A stretch of 64,000 nucleotides of DNA, taken from the NCBI RefSeq assembly GCF_001657475.1, contig NZ_LXEY01000004.1:1-64000 (forward strand), given 5' to 3'. Below are positions 50,611 to 58,775 of this stretch, in pieces. The stretch is from Enteractinococcus helveticum (GTDB taxonomy: Bacteria > Actinomycetota > Actinomycetes > Actinomycetales > Micrococcaceae). How positions within the stretch are numbered: the stretch's first letter is position 1; each line of letters starts with the position of its first letter. The notes beneath the pieces were generated by a model. The model had not been told where the DNA came from, made no database searches, and saw only the letters and a program-made list of their open reading frames with translations. The position numbers and the translations under genes are program-made.

Positions 50611-52644
50611 ATGACCTTCAGAAAATTTGGGATGGCACTGGTAACGGCGTCCCTGTTCATTTTCGGTTTCCTGTCGCCAGCTCAAGCTGCTGACCCGGTG
50701 ACCATTCCGCCCGGAACGTTTGTCGTGGACGAATCCGATGTGCTGTCCGATAGCGAAGAGAACGAACTCGAAGACCAAGTGCGCCAGTTGCAGTCCGAAC
50801 ACGGTGCCACCTTATTCATTATTTATGTTCCAACCTTCGAAAACCCCGCAGAACCTGAAGACTGGGTCCAAGAAGTCGCCGAACAAAAGCAGCTGGGTTC
50901 CAACGACAACATTTTGGCGATTGCCACCCAGGATCGGCTCTATAATTTCGTGGCCCATTCCTCGGGCCCGTTTCGGCAGTATCAGTCCGATATTGACCGC
51001 CAATACATTCTGCCGGCACTGTCGGACAGCGATTGGTTTGGTGCCGGGGAAGGTGCCATTGAGGGCTTAACCGCTGCAGCCAGCGGTGATGTGGGTTCCG
51101 GCGGCGCGCAAAACAACGCATCTGGTGGCGGGAGCTGGTTCTGGTGGCTGCTACTACCTATTGGTATTTTCGTGGCGTTTCTGATCTGGCGTTCGTCGTC
51201 CAAGAACAAGGATCGTCAGCAGCGGGGCGGGCCGGCGCCTTCTGGTCCCTCCGATCCCAGGGATACGATCCCGGTTAACGAATTGCGCACCCAGGCCGGT
51301 TCGGCGTTGATCCAAGCCGATGACGCCATCAAGATTGCAGAACAAGAGATCGGGTTCGCTCAGGCTTCCTATGGGGATGCCTCAGTCGAGGTCTTCCAGA
51401 AGGATTTGCAGGCGGCCAAAGACCACATGCAACAGTCTTTCCAGCTGCAACATCAGCTCGATGACCACATCCCTGATACTGAAGCAGACCAGCGAGCTTG
51501 GTTGAAAGAGATTCTGGACCGTTCGGCACAGGTCATGTCGTCGCTGCAGGCCCATGAGGAAGATTTCGCCACGCTGCGCGATCTGGAAAAGAATGCGCCC
51601 GAAGCCTTGGAGCGCGTGACATCGGTTTTCGCTCCGCTGCCTGCACAGATTCAGACCGCTTCGGCCACGATCGAGGGCTTGTCAGCAAGCTATGACGGCC
51701 CAGCGTTTGAAGAAGGTGTGGAGAACTTAGACCAAGCCAAGCGACTGTTGGCCTTTGGGCAGGAAAAAATCGCGTCCGCCCAGAACGCTCTACAACAAGC
51801 TGATCGGTCCCAGGCTGCTTGGAATATCCACGAAGCCGAAAACACGACTCAAGAGCTCCAAGAACTCTTCGCTTCAATCCAGCAGCTGCCCTCGCAGTTG
51901 GATAAAGCCCAGCGTCAATTGAGCGTCGAACTTGCACAAGCCCAGTCCTTATTGGGTGAGGCCAAAGAGTTTGCTGCCAAGCACCGAACAGATTCGGCAC
52001 TGCCGCGCAGTATCGCCGCCCTTGAGCAGGCCGTGGATCGTATCGCAGCCCAGAGCCCTAGTCGACGTCCGGTCAAGGACCTTGAAACACTCGATGAAAC
52101 GCTGGATCCGCTGGCAGAACAGCTGCAGCCGCTGCGCGATCGACAACAGCAGGTCGACGCCGCACGACGAGATTTTGACCCCCTGATGGCCAGAGCAAAA
52201 ACAACCATTGATGCCGCGGATGATTATATTCGCCGTCGTCGCGGTGCCGTGCGGCATGATGCCCGAACCAAACTGTCGGCTGCCCAAACACATTTTAATA
52301 CCGCGCTAAGCATACAAAAGACTGACCCTGTCCAAGCCGTTGCAGAAGCACAGCAAGCAGCACAGCTCGGGCGGCTGGCACAACAACTGGCCGAACAGAA
52401 CTATCACGATTTTGATGACTATCACCGCGGTGGCGGCAACCGAGGTGGCTCGAATATGGGTGCCATGCTCGGCGGAATCCTGCTGGGCCATATCCTTGGC
52501 GGTGGCGGAGGCGGCTCCTCCTGGGGCAGCGGCGGTGGTTTCAGTGGTGGCTCATCCGGCGGTGGCGGAGGGTTCTTCGGCGGATCCGGAGGAGGCTTTG
52601 GCGGTGGCGGAGGCTTTGGTGGTGGAAGCGGCGGAAGTTTCTAA
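50611..52644 (+). CDS. TPM-domain membrane protein with coiled coil and Gly-rich tail
   Basis: 677 residues. A signal peptide ends at PAQA (about 27), followed by a TPM domain (VDESDVLSDSEENELEDQVR, GSNDNILAIATQDR, FGAGEGAIEGL), a TM helix (WFWWLLLPIGIFVAFLIW, about 172-190), a helical coiled-coil region (about 215-600, many Gln/Ala/Glu repeats) and a terminal 70 residues made mostly of Gly, Ser and Phe. TPM proteins act in photosystem or membrane maintenance and often pair with PspA; here the PspA gene follows. AGGTGG precedes ATG 50611. The role of the Gly-rich tail is unclear. Confidence 0.83.
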   Translation: MTFRKFGMALVTASLFIFGFLSPAQAADPVTIPPGTFVVDESDVLSDSEENELEDQVRQLQSEHGATLFIIYVPTFENPAEPEDWVQEVAEQKQLGSNDNILAIATQDRLYNFVAHSSGPFRQYQSDIDRQYILPALSDSDWFGAGEGAIEGLTAAASGDVGSGGAQNNASGGGSWFWWLLLPIGIFVAFLIWRSSSKNKDRQQRGGPAPSGPSDPRDTIPVNELRTQAGSALIQADDAIKIAEQEIGFAQASYGDASVEVFQKDLQAAKDHMQQSFQLQHQLDDHIPDTEADQRAWLKEILDRSAQVMSSLQAHEEDFATLRDLEKNAPEALERVTSVFAPLPAQIQTASATIEGLSASYDGPAFEEGVENLDQAKRLLAFGQEKIASAQNALQQADRSQAAWNIHEAENTTQELQELFASIQQLPSQLDKAQRQLSVELAQAQSLLGEAKEFAAKHRTDSALPRSIAALEQAVDRIAAQSPSRRPVKDLETLDETLDPLAEQLQPLRDRQQQVDAARRDFDPLMARAKTTIDAADDYIRRRRGAVRHDARTKLSAAQTHFNTALSIQKTDPVQAVAEAQQAAQLGRLAQQLAEQNYHDFDDYHRGGGNRGGSNMGAMLGGILLGHILGGGGGGSSWGSGGGFSGGSSGGGGGFFGGSGGGFGGGGGFGGGSGGSF

Positions 52645-52724
52645 TTGTTCATAAACATCCCATAACGTAGCAACAACCCAAGACGAACCGGCGGCGAGCC
52701 GGAACCATACGAAAGGTACCGAAT

Positions 52725-53459
52725 ATGGAGAAACAATCCATCCTGGGGCGCATCACACAAATGGCCAAAGCCAACATTCACGCGATGTTGGACTCGGCCG
52801 AGGATCCTCAGAAAATGCTCGACCAGCTCATTCGCGATTACACATCTAACATTGCTGACGCTGAGTCTGCCATCGCACAAACCATTGGCAACCTGCGTCT
52901 GGCCGAAGATGACTACCGCGAAGACCTCGAAGAGTCCAGAACCTGGGGCAATAAGGCCCTGGCGGCTTCGAATAAGGCAGAAGAACTACGCGCCAGCGGT
53001 GACGCCGCCGGTGCCGAAAAATTCGATAAGCTCGCCCGTGTCGCCATTGAACGCCAGATGGATGCCGAGTCCTCAGCCAAGACCGCCCAACCGGCCATTA
53101 CTTCCCAGAATGAAGTCGTTGACAAGCTAAAACAGGGCCTTGAGACGATGAAGCAAAAGCGCCAGGAACTGGTCAGCCGCCGCGACCAATTGGTGGCCCG
53201 TTCCAAGGCTGTGCAGGCCCAGGCTCAGGTTCAAGACGCCGTGAAGTCCATCAACATCTTGGATCCAAATTCTGAGATCTCACGGTTTGAAGAAAAGATT
53301 CGTCGCGAAGAAGCGCGCGTCCGCGGTCAGGAAGAACTGGCCGCTTCCACCCTGGATGCCCAGTTTGAAGAGCTGGAAGATCTCGGCCAACAAACCGAAA
53401 TTGAGGCACGTCTGGCAGCCCTGAAAGCCGGACAACAACCAAAACAGCTCGATAGCTAA
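52725..53459 (+). CDS. pspA: PspA/IM30-family membrane-stress protein
   Basis: 244 residues, almost entirely coiled-coil helix. The N-terminus SILGRITQMAKANIHAMLDS, EDPQKMLDQLIRDYTSNIAD is the conserved PspA/Vipp1 start, and long helices follow to the end (RFEEKIRREEARVRGQEELA). The family forms ESCRT-III-like assemblies that stabilise damaged membranes. Co-directional with the TPM gene (80-bp gap), whose product is a known type of PspA partner. Confidence 0.9.
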   Translation: MEKQSILGRITQMAKANIHAMLDSAEDPQKMLDQLIRDYTSNIADAESAIAQTIGNLRLAEDDYREDLEESRTWGNKALAASNKAEELRASGDAAGAEKFDKLARVAIERQMDAESSAKTAQPAITSQNEVVDKLKQGLETMKQKRQELVSRRDQLVARSKAVQAQAQVQDAVKSINILDPNSEISRFEEKIRREEARVRGQEELAASTLDAQFEELEDLGQQTEIEARLAALKAGQQPKQLDS

Positions 53460-53479
53460 CGCACAGCAGCTGTAGGAGT

Positions 53480-53516
53480 CTGGCCGTCAATTCCCATCAC
53501 GGGTTTTGGCGGCCAG
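53480..53516 (+). terminator. Hairpin after pspA
   Basis: CTGGCCGTCAA (53480-53490) and TTGGCGGCCAG (53506-53516) pair along 11 positions with one G-U. It lacks a T-tract but lies 20 bp after the pspA stop and before the LysR gene. Confidence 0.55.
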
Positions 53517-53548
53517 CACGTTAAGTCGGACGGTCGTTGAGGAGAGTT

Positions 53549-54439
53549 ATGGAAGTTTCGGAAGCTCACGCATTTTTGGTGCTCGCTGAAGAACTCCATT
53601 TCGGGCGTGCTGCCGAGCGCTTACAGATGGGCCAGCCTCCCCTGTCGCGGCTCATTCAACGGCTCGAACGCTCCCTGGAAGCCCAATTGTTCAAGCGCAC
53701 TTCCCGCCAGGTCGAACTCACGGTTGCCGGCAAGACACTGATCGAGCCGGCCCGTGATCTGGTGGCAGCGTCGCAACGCGCGGTTGAAGCCGTGAAATCG
53801 ACAATGACGGGCCAGATTGGCACCGTCTCCCTGGGCTTTGCCGGTGCCTCATCCAATGCCGAAGTCGCAGCCCTGGCCCGCGAATTAGCCATCCAAGCAC
53901 CGCGGTTACGATTCGAAGTCCAGTCATCCCAGTTTGCTGATGACTCGTTGAAAAAAGTCCTCGATCAGTCGTTGGATTTCGCCATTGGGCTCTGGGAGTT
54001 CTTGCCCTCCGAATTGGATGCCCTGCACCTTGGCCACGACGAGGCACTCGTTGCACTGCCAAAAAACCATCCGCTAGCCAAACACGACAGCATCCAAATG
54101 GCCAAACTGGCCCACGATCCGTGGATTAATCTGCCCGGCGGCTATAACTCCGCCCTGCAGAATCGATTCCGCCAGCTCACACTCAATGCCGGCTTTGTGC
54201 CACGACGTCAACAAACCGTACCCGATTCCTGGACCGTAATGTTACTCGTAGGCCTGGGTATGGGAGCATCGCTGACGCTGGCATCGGTCGCGTCGGCAGT
54301 ACCGGCCGATGACGTGAAATTCTTGACGGTCGAGGACCCTTCAAATAAGCCCATGCCGCTGCGGTTAGTGTGGCGACGCGATGCGCTGAATCCAGTCCTG
54401 CAAACCGTCATTGACACCGCTACCGATCTCTTTGGATAG
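53549..54439 (+). CDS. LysR-family transcriptional regulator
   Basis: 296 residues. N-terminal winged helix (EVSEAHAFLVLAEELHFGRA, LSRLIQRLERSLEAQLFKRT) and LysR substrate-binding domain (IGTVSLGFAGASSNAEVAAL onward). GAGGAG precedes ATG 53549; the longer frame from TTG 53537 would overlap that box. LysR proteins of this type often activate aromatic or amino-acid degradation genes. It converges with the monooxygenase gene; the hairpin at 54444 separates them. Confidence 0.88.
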   Translation: MEVSEAHAFLVLAEELHFGRAAERLQMGQPPLSRLIQRLERSLEAQLFKRTSRQVELTVAGKTLIEPARDLVAASQRAVEAVKSTMTGQIGTVSLGFAGASSNAEVAALARELAIQAPRLRFEVQSSQFADDSLKKVLDQSLDFAIGLWEFLPSELDALHLGHDEALVALPKNHPLAKHDSIQMAKLAHDPWINLPGGYNSALQNRFRQLTLNAGFVPRRQQTVPDSWTVMLLVGLGMGASLTLASVASAVPADDVKFLTVEDPSNKPMPLRLVWRRDALNPVLQTVIDTATDLFG

Positions 54440-54443
54440 CCTT

Positions 54444-54474
54444 CAGCCCGGGCCACGCGTGTGGTCCCGGGCTG
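54444..54474. terminator. Hairpin between convergent genes
   Basis: CAGCCCGGG-CCAC and GTGG-T-CCCGGGCTG form a 13-bp stem with one bulge around GCGT. GC-rich and without T-tract, it lies between the LysR stop at 54439 and the monooxygenase stop at 54493. Confidence 0.6.
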
Positions 54475-54492
54475 AAGATGAGGTTCGCGGGG

Positions 54493-56442
54493 TTAGGCGC
54501 TGACTTTGGTGTCGAGCAGGTAGGTTGCGAAGTATTTATCGAAGGTATCGAATTCGTTCAATGGCAGCACCTGCGCGATGTACTGGTCAGGTCGGACGAC
54601 GACGACTGCACCCTTGGCACGGTCCACGCCGCGCAAATCGTACAGGTCCTGGGTGGCTTCCAGTCCTGGGATGTTGCCCAGCAAACGACCGTTGGTTTTT
54701 TCTGCCGAGAAGACCTTTTCGAGGTCCTGCAATCCGAATTTACCCTTGGCCGGTTGCAGTAGTTCGTGAATATCGGTGATATCGACGTCCAAGTGGTCAT
54801 CCTGGCTGATGCCATAGACATCAAAGGTCGAGTCGCGGGCCGCGCCCGGATCAGTGAACCGGTTGATTGCACTGTTGGCGTCAGCGTGCATGCGTTCACA
54901 CCAGTTAGCAACGGTTGAGCCGGCACCAACACCGGTTTGATCGGCAAATAAGTAGACCCGCCAGCGGCCATCTGCTCGGTGCACGTGGCCCAGTTGGACA
55001 GGTTTGGCATCTGCGACACGAATGACCGGAGCCGAATGGAAACGGGTGCCAATTTCGTATCCGGTTGCCAGGTCCTGGTGGTCATCAGTGCCGGTCAGCG
55101 GTGAGAATTCCGGTTGGTAGTGGGTGGCAAACCCGGCTGTGAATTTCCCGCCGCGCACGAACTGATCTTGAACGTCCTGCGGCGTCACCGGGTTACCCGA
55201 GTCGCGGGAGCCGACCATGCGCGACCAGTGGGTGTCGTAGTCGATGAGTTGTTGCGCGGTGACGCGACGTTCTTCGGCGTAGGTGTGCAGCAGCCTTGGG
55301 TGTGCTTGGCCGCGCAGCACGGCGCCGAGCTTCCAACCGAGGTTGAAGGTGTCCTGCATGGAAACGTTCATGCCCTGACCTGCCTTGGCCGAGTGGGTGT
55401 GGCAAGCGTCTCCGGCGATGAAAATGCGTGGCTGGTTGGCGGCGCGCTCGTCGTCATTGAGATTATCAAAACCATCGGCAATGCGCTGCCCGACTTCGTA
55501 AACCGACCACCAGGCGACGTCTTTGACGTCCACGGTATAAGGCGACAGGATCGCATTGGCTTGGTCGATGACTTGCTCGACGGTGATGCGATTGCGGAAT
55601 TCTGAGTCGTCTTCCGGGACGGCACCCATATCCGCGTACATGCGCACCAGGTAGCCGCCTTCGCGCGGGATGAGGATCATCGAGCCGGCTTCGGAGCTGA
55701 TGACGGCCTTTTTGCGGATGTCTGGGAAATCGGTGTGGACCAGAATATCCAGCACGCCCCAGGCGTGGTTTTGGACGTCACCGTGCAGGTGGCGGCCGAT
55801 GGACTTGCGCACGGCGGAGCGGGCGCCGTCGCACCCGACCACGTATTTGGCACGGATAGTGCGAGTGTCACCGGCGGTGGCCTCGCGGGTTGACTCCAGT
55901 GTCACTTCAACCGGATAGTCGTGAGTTTCGTCAATGAGCTGGGAAACATACTGCCAGCCATAATCCACTTCGTGGCGGGACGGCGATTTCTTGGCGTTAT
56001 CAAAGAGCAGTTCCTGCATGCGTGCTTGGTTAACGATCACGTGCGGGAATTCAGACAGGCCATCGGCCACGTCTTGGACCAGGCCGGTGCGGGTGATGCC
56101 GTTTCCGGATTCTTCCACCGACCAGAAGGCCGTTTCGTTGACCCACAGCGCTTCGCGCACCAGGGTGTCGGCCAGACCAAAGGCCTCAAACATTTCTACG
56201 GTCCGGCAAGCAACACCATCGGCGTGGCCGCGAGCTAAAGGTTCGGTGCGACGATCGACGGTCACCACCGAGACTTCCGGAAACTCTGCCAGCTGCGCGG
56301 TCAGCACGGCACCGGCGGGGCCGGTGCCGACGACCAGCACATCGACTTCGGCTGGCATCTGTTCACCCGGGTGACGATGATTTGGGCCGGCAGGCGCGAT
56401 GCTTGGATCGCCGTAGGTATAGCCGTTGAGGTGGTATTGCAT
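54493..56442 (-). CDS. mobA: FAD-dependent aromatic monooxygenase, 3-hydroxybenzoate 4-monooxygenase-like
   Basis: 649 residues, phenol-2-monooxygenase-like size. The FAD fold is VDVLVVGTGPAGAVLTAQLA, with the DG motif VGCDGARSAVRKSIGRHL and the GD motif RIFIAGDACHTHSAKAGQGM; a thioredoxin-like C-terminal domain (about 450-640) is typical of the PHOX/MobA group, which hydroxylates 3-hydroxybenzoate to protocatechuate. Specificity is inferred from length and overall pattern. It is divergent from an IclR regulator, and IclR proteins often control such genes. No protocatechuate ring-cleavage genes are in the window. Confidence 0.8.
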   Translation of the reverse strand: MQYHLNGYTYGDPSIAPAGPNHRHPGEQMPAEVDVLVVGTGPAGAVLTAQLAEFPEVSVVTVDRRTEPLARGHADGVACRTVEMFEAFGLADTLVREALWVNETAFWSVEESGNGITRTGLVQDVADGLSEFPHVIVNQARMQELLFDNAKKSPSRHEVDYGWQYVSQLIDETHDYPVEVTLESTREATAGDTRTIRAKYVVGCDGARSAVRKSIGRHLHGDVQNHAWGVLDILVHTDFPDIRKKAVISSEAGSMILIPREGGYLVRMYADMGAVPEDDSEFRNRITVEQVIDQANAILSPYTVDVKDVAWWSVYEVGQRIADGFDNLNDDERAANQPRIFIAGDACHTHSAKAGQGMNVSMQDTFNLGWKLGAVLRGQAHPRLLHTYAEERRVTAQQLIDYDTHWSRMVGSRDSGNPVTPQDVQDQFVRGGKFTAGFATHYQPEFSPLTGTDDHQDLATGYEIGTRFHSAPVIRVADAKPVQLGHVHRADGRWRVYLFADQTGVGAGSTVANWCERMHADANSAINRFTDPGAARDSTFDVYGISQDDHLDVDITDIHELLQPAKGKFGLQDLEKVFSAEKTNGRLLGNIPGLEATQDLYDLRGVDRAKGAVVVVRPDQYIAQVLPLNEFDTFDKYFATYLLDTKVSA

Positions 56443-56468
56443 GAGGGTCTATCCGTCCTTTACAAAAA

Positions 56469-56519
56469 GTGCTGTACAACACGTCCTGAGGTGACCCTAC
56501 CCAGATTTATGCGACATAA
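56469..56519. promoter_or_regulatory. Two palindromes between mobA-like gene and IclR gene
   Basis: GTGCTGTACAACAC (56469-56482) is a 12-of-14 palindrome and TTATG-CGA-CATAA (56507-56519) a perfect 5-3-5. They are spaced about 24 bp apart in the 103-bp divergent region and are candidate IclR sites. Confidence 0.55.
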
Positions 56520-56545
56520 GCAAAGAAACCTGTTAGATTTGCGGT

Positions 56546-57331
56546 GTGAGCAAATCTATACCGCGTATTGAGGCAATTCACCGGGCACTCCAGGTCCTAA
56601 AGCTCATGGCGTCCCAAGGTTCAGTGAACGTCACGGAGGTCGCCGAGCATCTCGAAGTGAACCCCTCGACGGCGTCGCGCATTTTGACGACGATCGAAGC
56701 CGACGGATTTGCCGTGCGCGGGGCGAAACGTCGCTACTTCCCAGGCACCAACGCACTGCATTTTGGGCGGGCACCAGAGGTCCCGGCACTTCATGATCGG
56801 TTGCGCCCGCACCTGGAACGACTATCTTCTCTGGTGCATGAAACCGTGCACGTTGCCAAACTGGTTGGCACTACGGTGCACCACAGTGATGCAATAGCGG
56901 CGACCGACCGAGCCCTGGTGTTGACCAGTCGCATCGGTAAGCGGCTGCCGGCGCATCTGGCGTCATCAGGTAAGGCAATGCTTGCGGATCTCGCCCCAGC
57001 GGTCGTTAATGCGCGCTACGCCCCGACCGCTCAGGGGGCCACCCCGCAGGCGGTAGCGTTCAATCTCGCCCAGTTACACCACGAGCTCGACGACATTCGT
57101 AGGCAAGGCTACGCGATCAATGTCGAAGCCACGGAAAAGGGACTCGTGGCGCTTGCGACCTCGTTGGGCCACATCGGCGGAGAACACGTCGCCTTCAGTG
57201 TCGCCCTGCCCCTAGCCAGGTATTCGACTGTGACACGCCAAGAAATCGCTGATGCACTGCTCACGGTCCAGCATGAAGTGCGAGAAGCTTTTTCCTGGGA
57301 AGATCAGCCGCCCCGGTCCGATATGCTCTAG
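56546..57331 (+). CDS. IclR-family transcriptional regulator
   Basis: 261 residues. Winged helix-turn-helix (RALQVLKLMASQGSVNVTEV, NPSTASRILTTIEADGFAVR) then the IclR effector domain (VHETVHVAKLVGTTVHHSDA, GKRLPAHLASSGKAMLADLA, EKGLVALATSLGHIGGEHVA). GTG 56546 lies 7 nt after TTAGAT with no Shine-Dalgarno. Divergent from the monooxygenase, which it probably controls with an aromatic acid as effector. Confidence 0.87.
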   Translation: MSKSIPRIEAIHRALQVLKLMASQGSVNVTEVAEHLEVNPSTASRILTTIEADGFAVRGAKRRYFPGTNALHFGRAPEVPALHDRLRPHLERLSSLVHETVHVAKLVGTTVHHSDAIAATDRALVLTSRIGKRLPAHLASSGKAMLADLAPAVVNARYAPTAQGATPQAVAFNLAQLHHELDDIRRQGYAINVEATEKGLVALATSLGHIGGEHVAFSVALPLARYSTVTRQEIADALLTVQHEVREAFSWEDQPPRSDML

Positions 57332-57348
57332 ATCCAACAGTCAGGCCT

Positions 57349-58548
57349 TCACTGGCTGCCCTCGCCCGCCCGATGTTCATGTGGATGATGCGCCCAGATC
57401 TCTGCTTCTAAAGCTAGCGTTAGATCTGTAATGACAAGTGGCGAAGAAAGCGAGCCCCCTAGCAAACTTTCGGCACGTCCTAGACGGTACCGCACTGTAT
57501 TTGGATGCAGGAATAACTGTTGAGCAGTGTCATTCACGCTCAGATCATTAGCCAGGAATATGATGACGGTTTCCAAAATCTCGGCATGCTGATCAAAAGT
57601 GCCCAACAGATCTCGTTTCCGACTGCGAAATTGATCAATCGGGGAAATGACGGCGCTCCAAGTCCCTAAACGAAGTTCACGATAGTTTGCCACTTCAGCA
57701 ATCAGTTCACTTCCCTCCCCTGTGTTCATTCGCGCTTTTGCTCGAGTGATGGCAACTCGTTGAGCATACTCAGCTTCACGCAGTCCAATCGGAACATCTG
57801 TGAGGGAATAATGTGACTCTGAAATACCCACAGCCCGACCAGAAAAGTCACGCCTCAACCAATCTTTCGCATCTGCTGTATCTGGGACGAGCATGTGTAT
57901 GACGGAATCACTTGAAGCAATCGCGAGCCGAGCCGCAGCTAATAAGGGAACGCCTGAGGAATAGGCCCGTTCGTGAAGCGTCCACAGAAAATCACTCGAG
58001 GGCACTTCTCCCGTGACTGCCTCGTCTACGACGACCAGAAAGGACGTGTGCGCAATAAAGCCGAATTCTGTTAACCGAGGCCAAAACCGGTGTTCTCTGG
58101 CCTGCGGGACTCCCTTTTCAAGAGCCTCTAGTAGCTCGGAATTCTCTCGTACCCAGCGAGCATCGTCGCCCCGAAGAACCGCCAGAACTGCATTTATTGC
58201 TATTTCTGCAGCATCAATGAGCTCAGCAGAAGCTTCAACTTCTTCAGCAACCCGAGTCGCAAGCACCAAAGTGAAGCCCTGCCTGTTAGGACCTAAACGT
58301 CGAGTGAGCAGGACCCACTTCCCCACACGCGCTGTTGATTCGACCACATCTTCTTCCACTTTTTCCCAAATCAGTTCGGAAGGAGCACCACCAATCGACC
58401 CCACGAGTTCGCCTTCAATATCGAATACCAACACCGCTGCATAAATCTCGGCAGCAATGCTGGAGAGCACATAACCCAACTGGTCTTCATCAGGAAGGTT
58501 CCTCATGACCCGTTGGAGAAACTTCAAAGCACGTCCATCGACTGTCAC
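57349..58548 (-). CDS. PucR-family transcriptional regulator
   Basis: 399 residues. An N-terminal GAF-like part (about 25-130: AAVLVFDIEGELVGSIGG) and a GGDEF-like central part lead to the PucR C-terminal helix-turn-helix: ILETVIIFLANDLSVNDTAQ, QLFLHPNTVRYRLGRAESLL. PucR proteins control purine, hydantoin or allantoin use. GTG 58548 has GGAG 7 nt upstream; the frame is open to 58611. Divergent from hyuA-like and hyuB-like genes, which it likely regulates; the 227-bp intergenic region has no obvious palindrome. Confidence 0.8.
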   Translation of the reverse strand: MTVDGRALKFLQRVMRNLPDEDQLGYVLSSIAAEIYAAVLVFDIEGELVGSIGGAPSELIWEKVEEDVVESTARVGKWVLLTRRLGPNRQGFTLVLATRVAEEVEASAELIDAAEIAINAVLAVLRGDDARWVRENSELLEALEKGVPQAREHRFWPRLTEFGFIAHTSFLVVVDEAVTGEVPSSDFLWTLHERAYSSGVPLLAAARLAIASSDSVIHMLVPDTADAKDWLRRDFSGRAVGISESHYSLTDVPIGLREAEYAQRVAITRAKARMNTGEGSELIAEVANYRELRLGTWSAVISPIDQFRSRKRDLLGTFDQHAEILETVIIFLANDLSVNDTAQQLFLHPNTVRYRLGRAESLLGGSLSSPLVITDLTLALEAEIWAHHPHEHRAGEGSQ

Positions 58549-58775
58549 TACTGGACTCCATTCACACAGAAAAATCGGCATCTTGAAGACGAGATTTTGA
58601 CCAGACGCCACGATTTTTCGGAATTTGAGGTGGGCGTTGGCGCCACCCCACCCTACTGTCTTGGAATAATTACAATATCCGAATCTCGGTTTCTCGTTCT
58701 ACCCAATGGCCAAACCTGCATGCGTCCACGAGACTTGTGTCACACAAACTATGAGCTCACTACTGGAGGTTAGCT

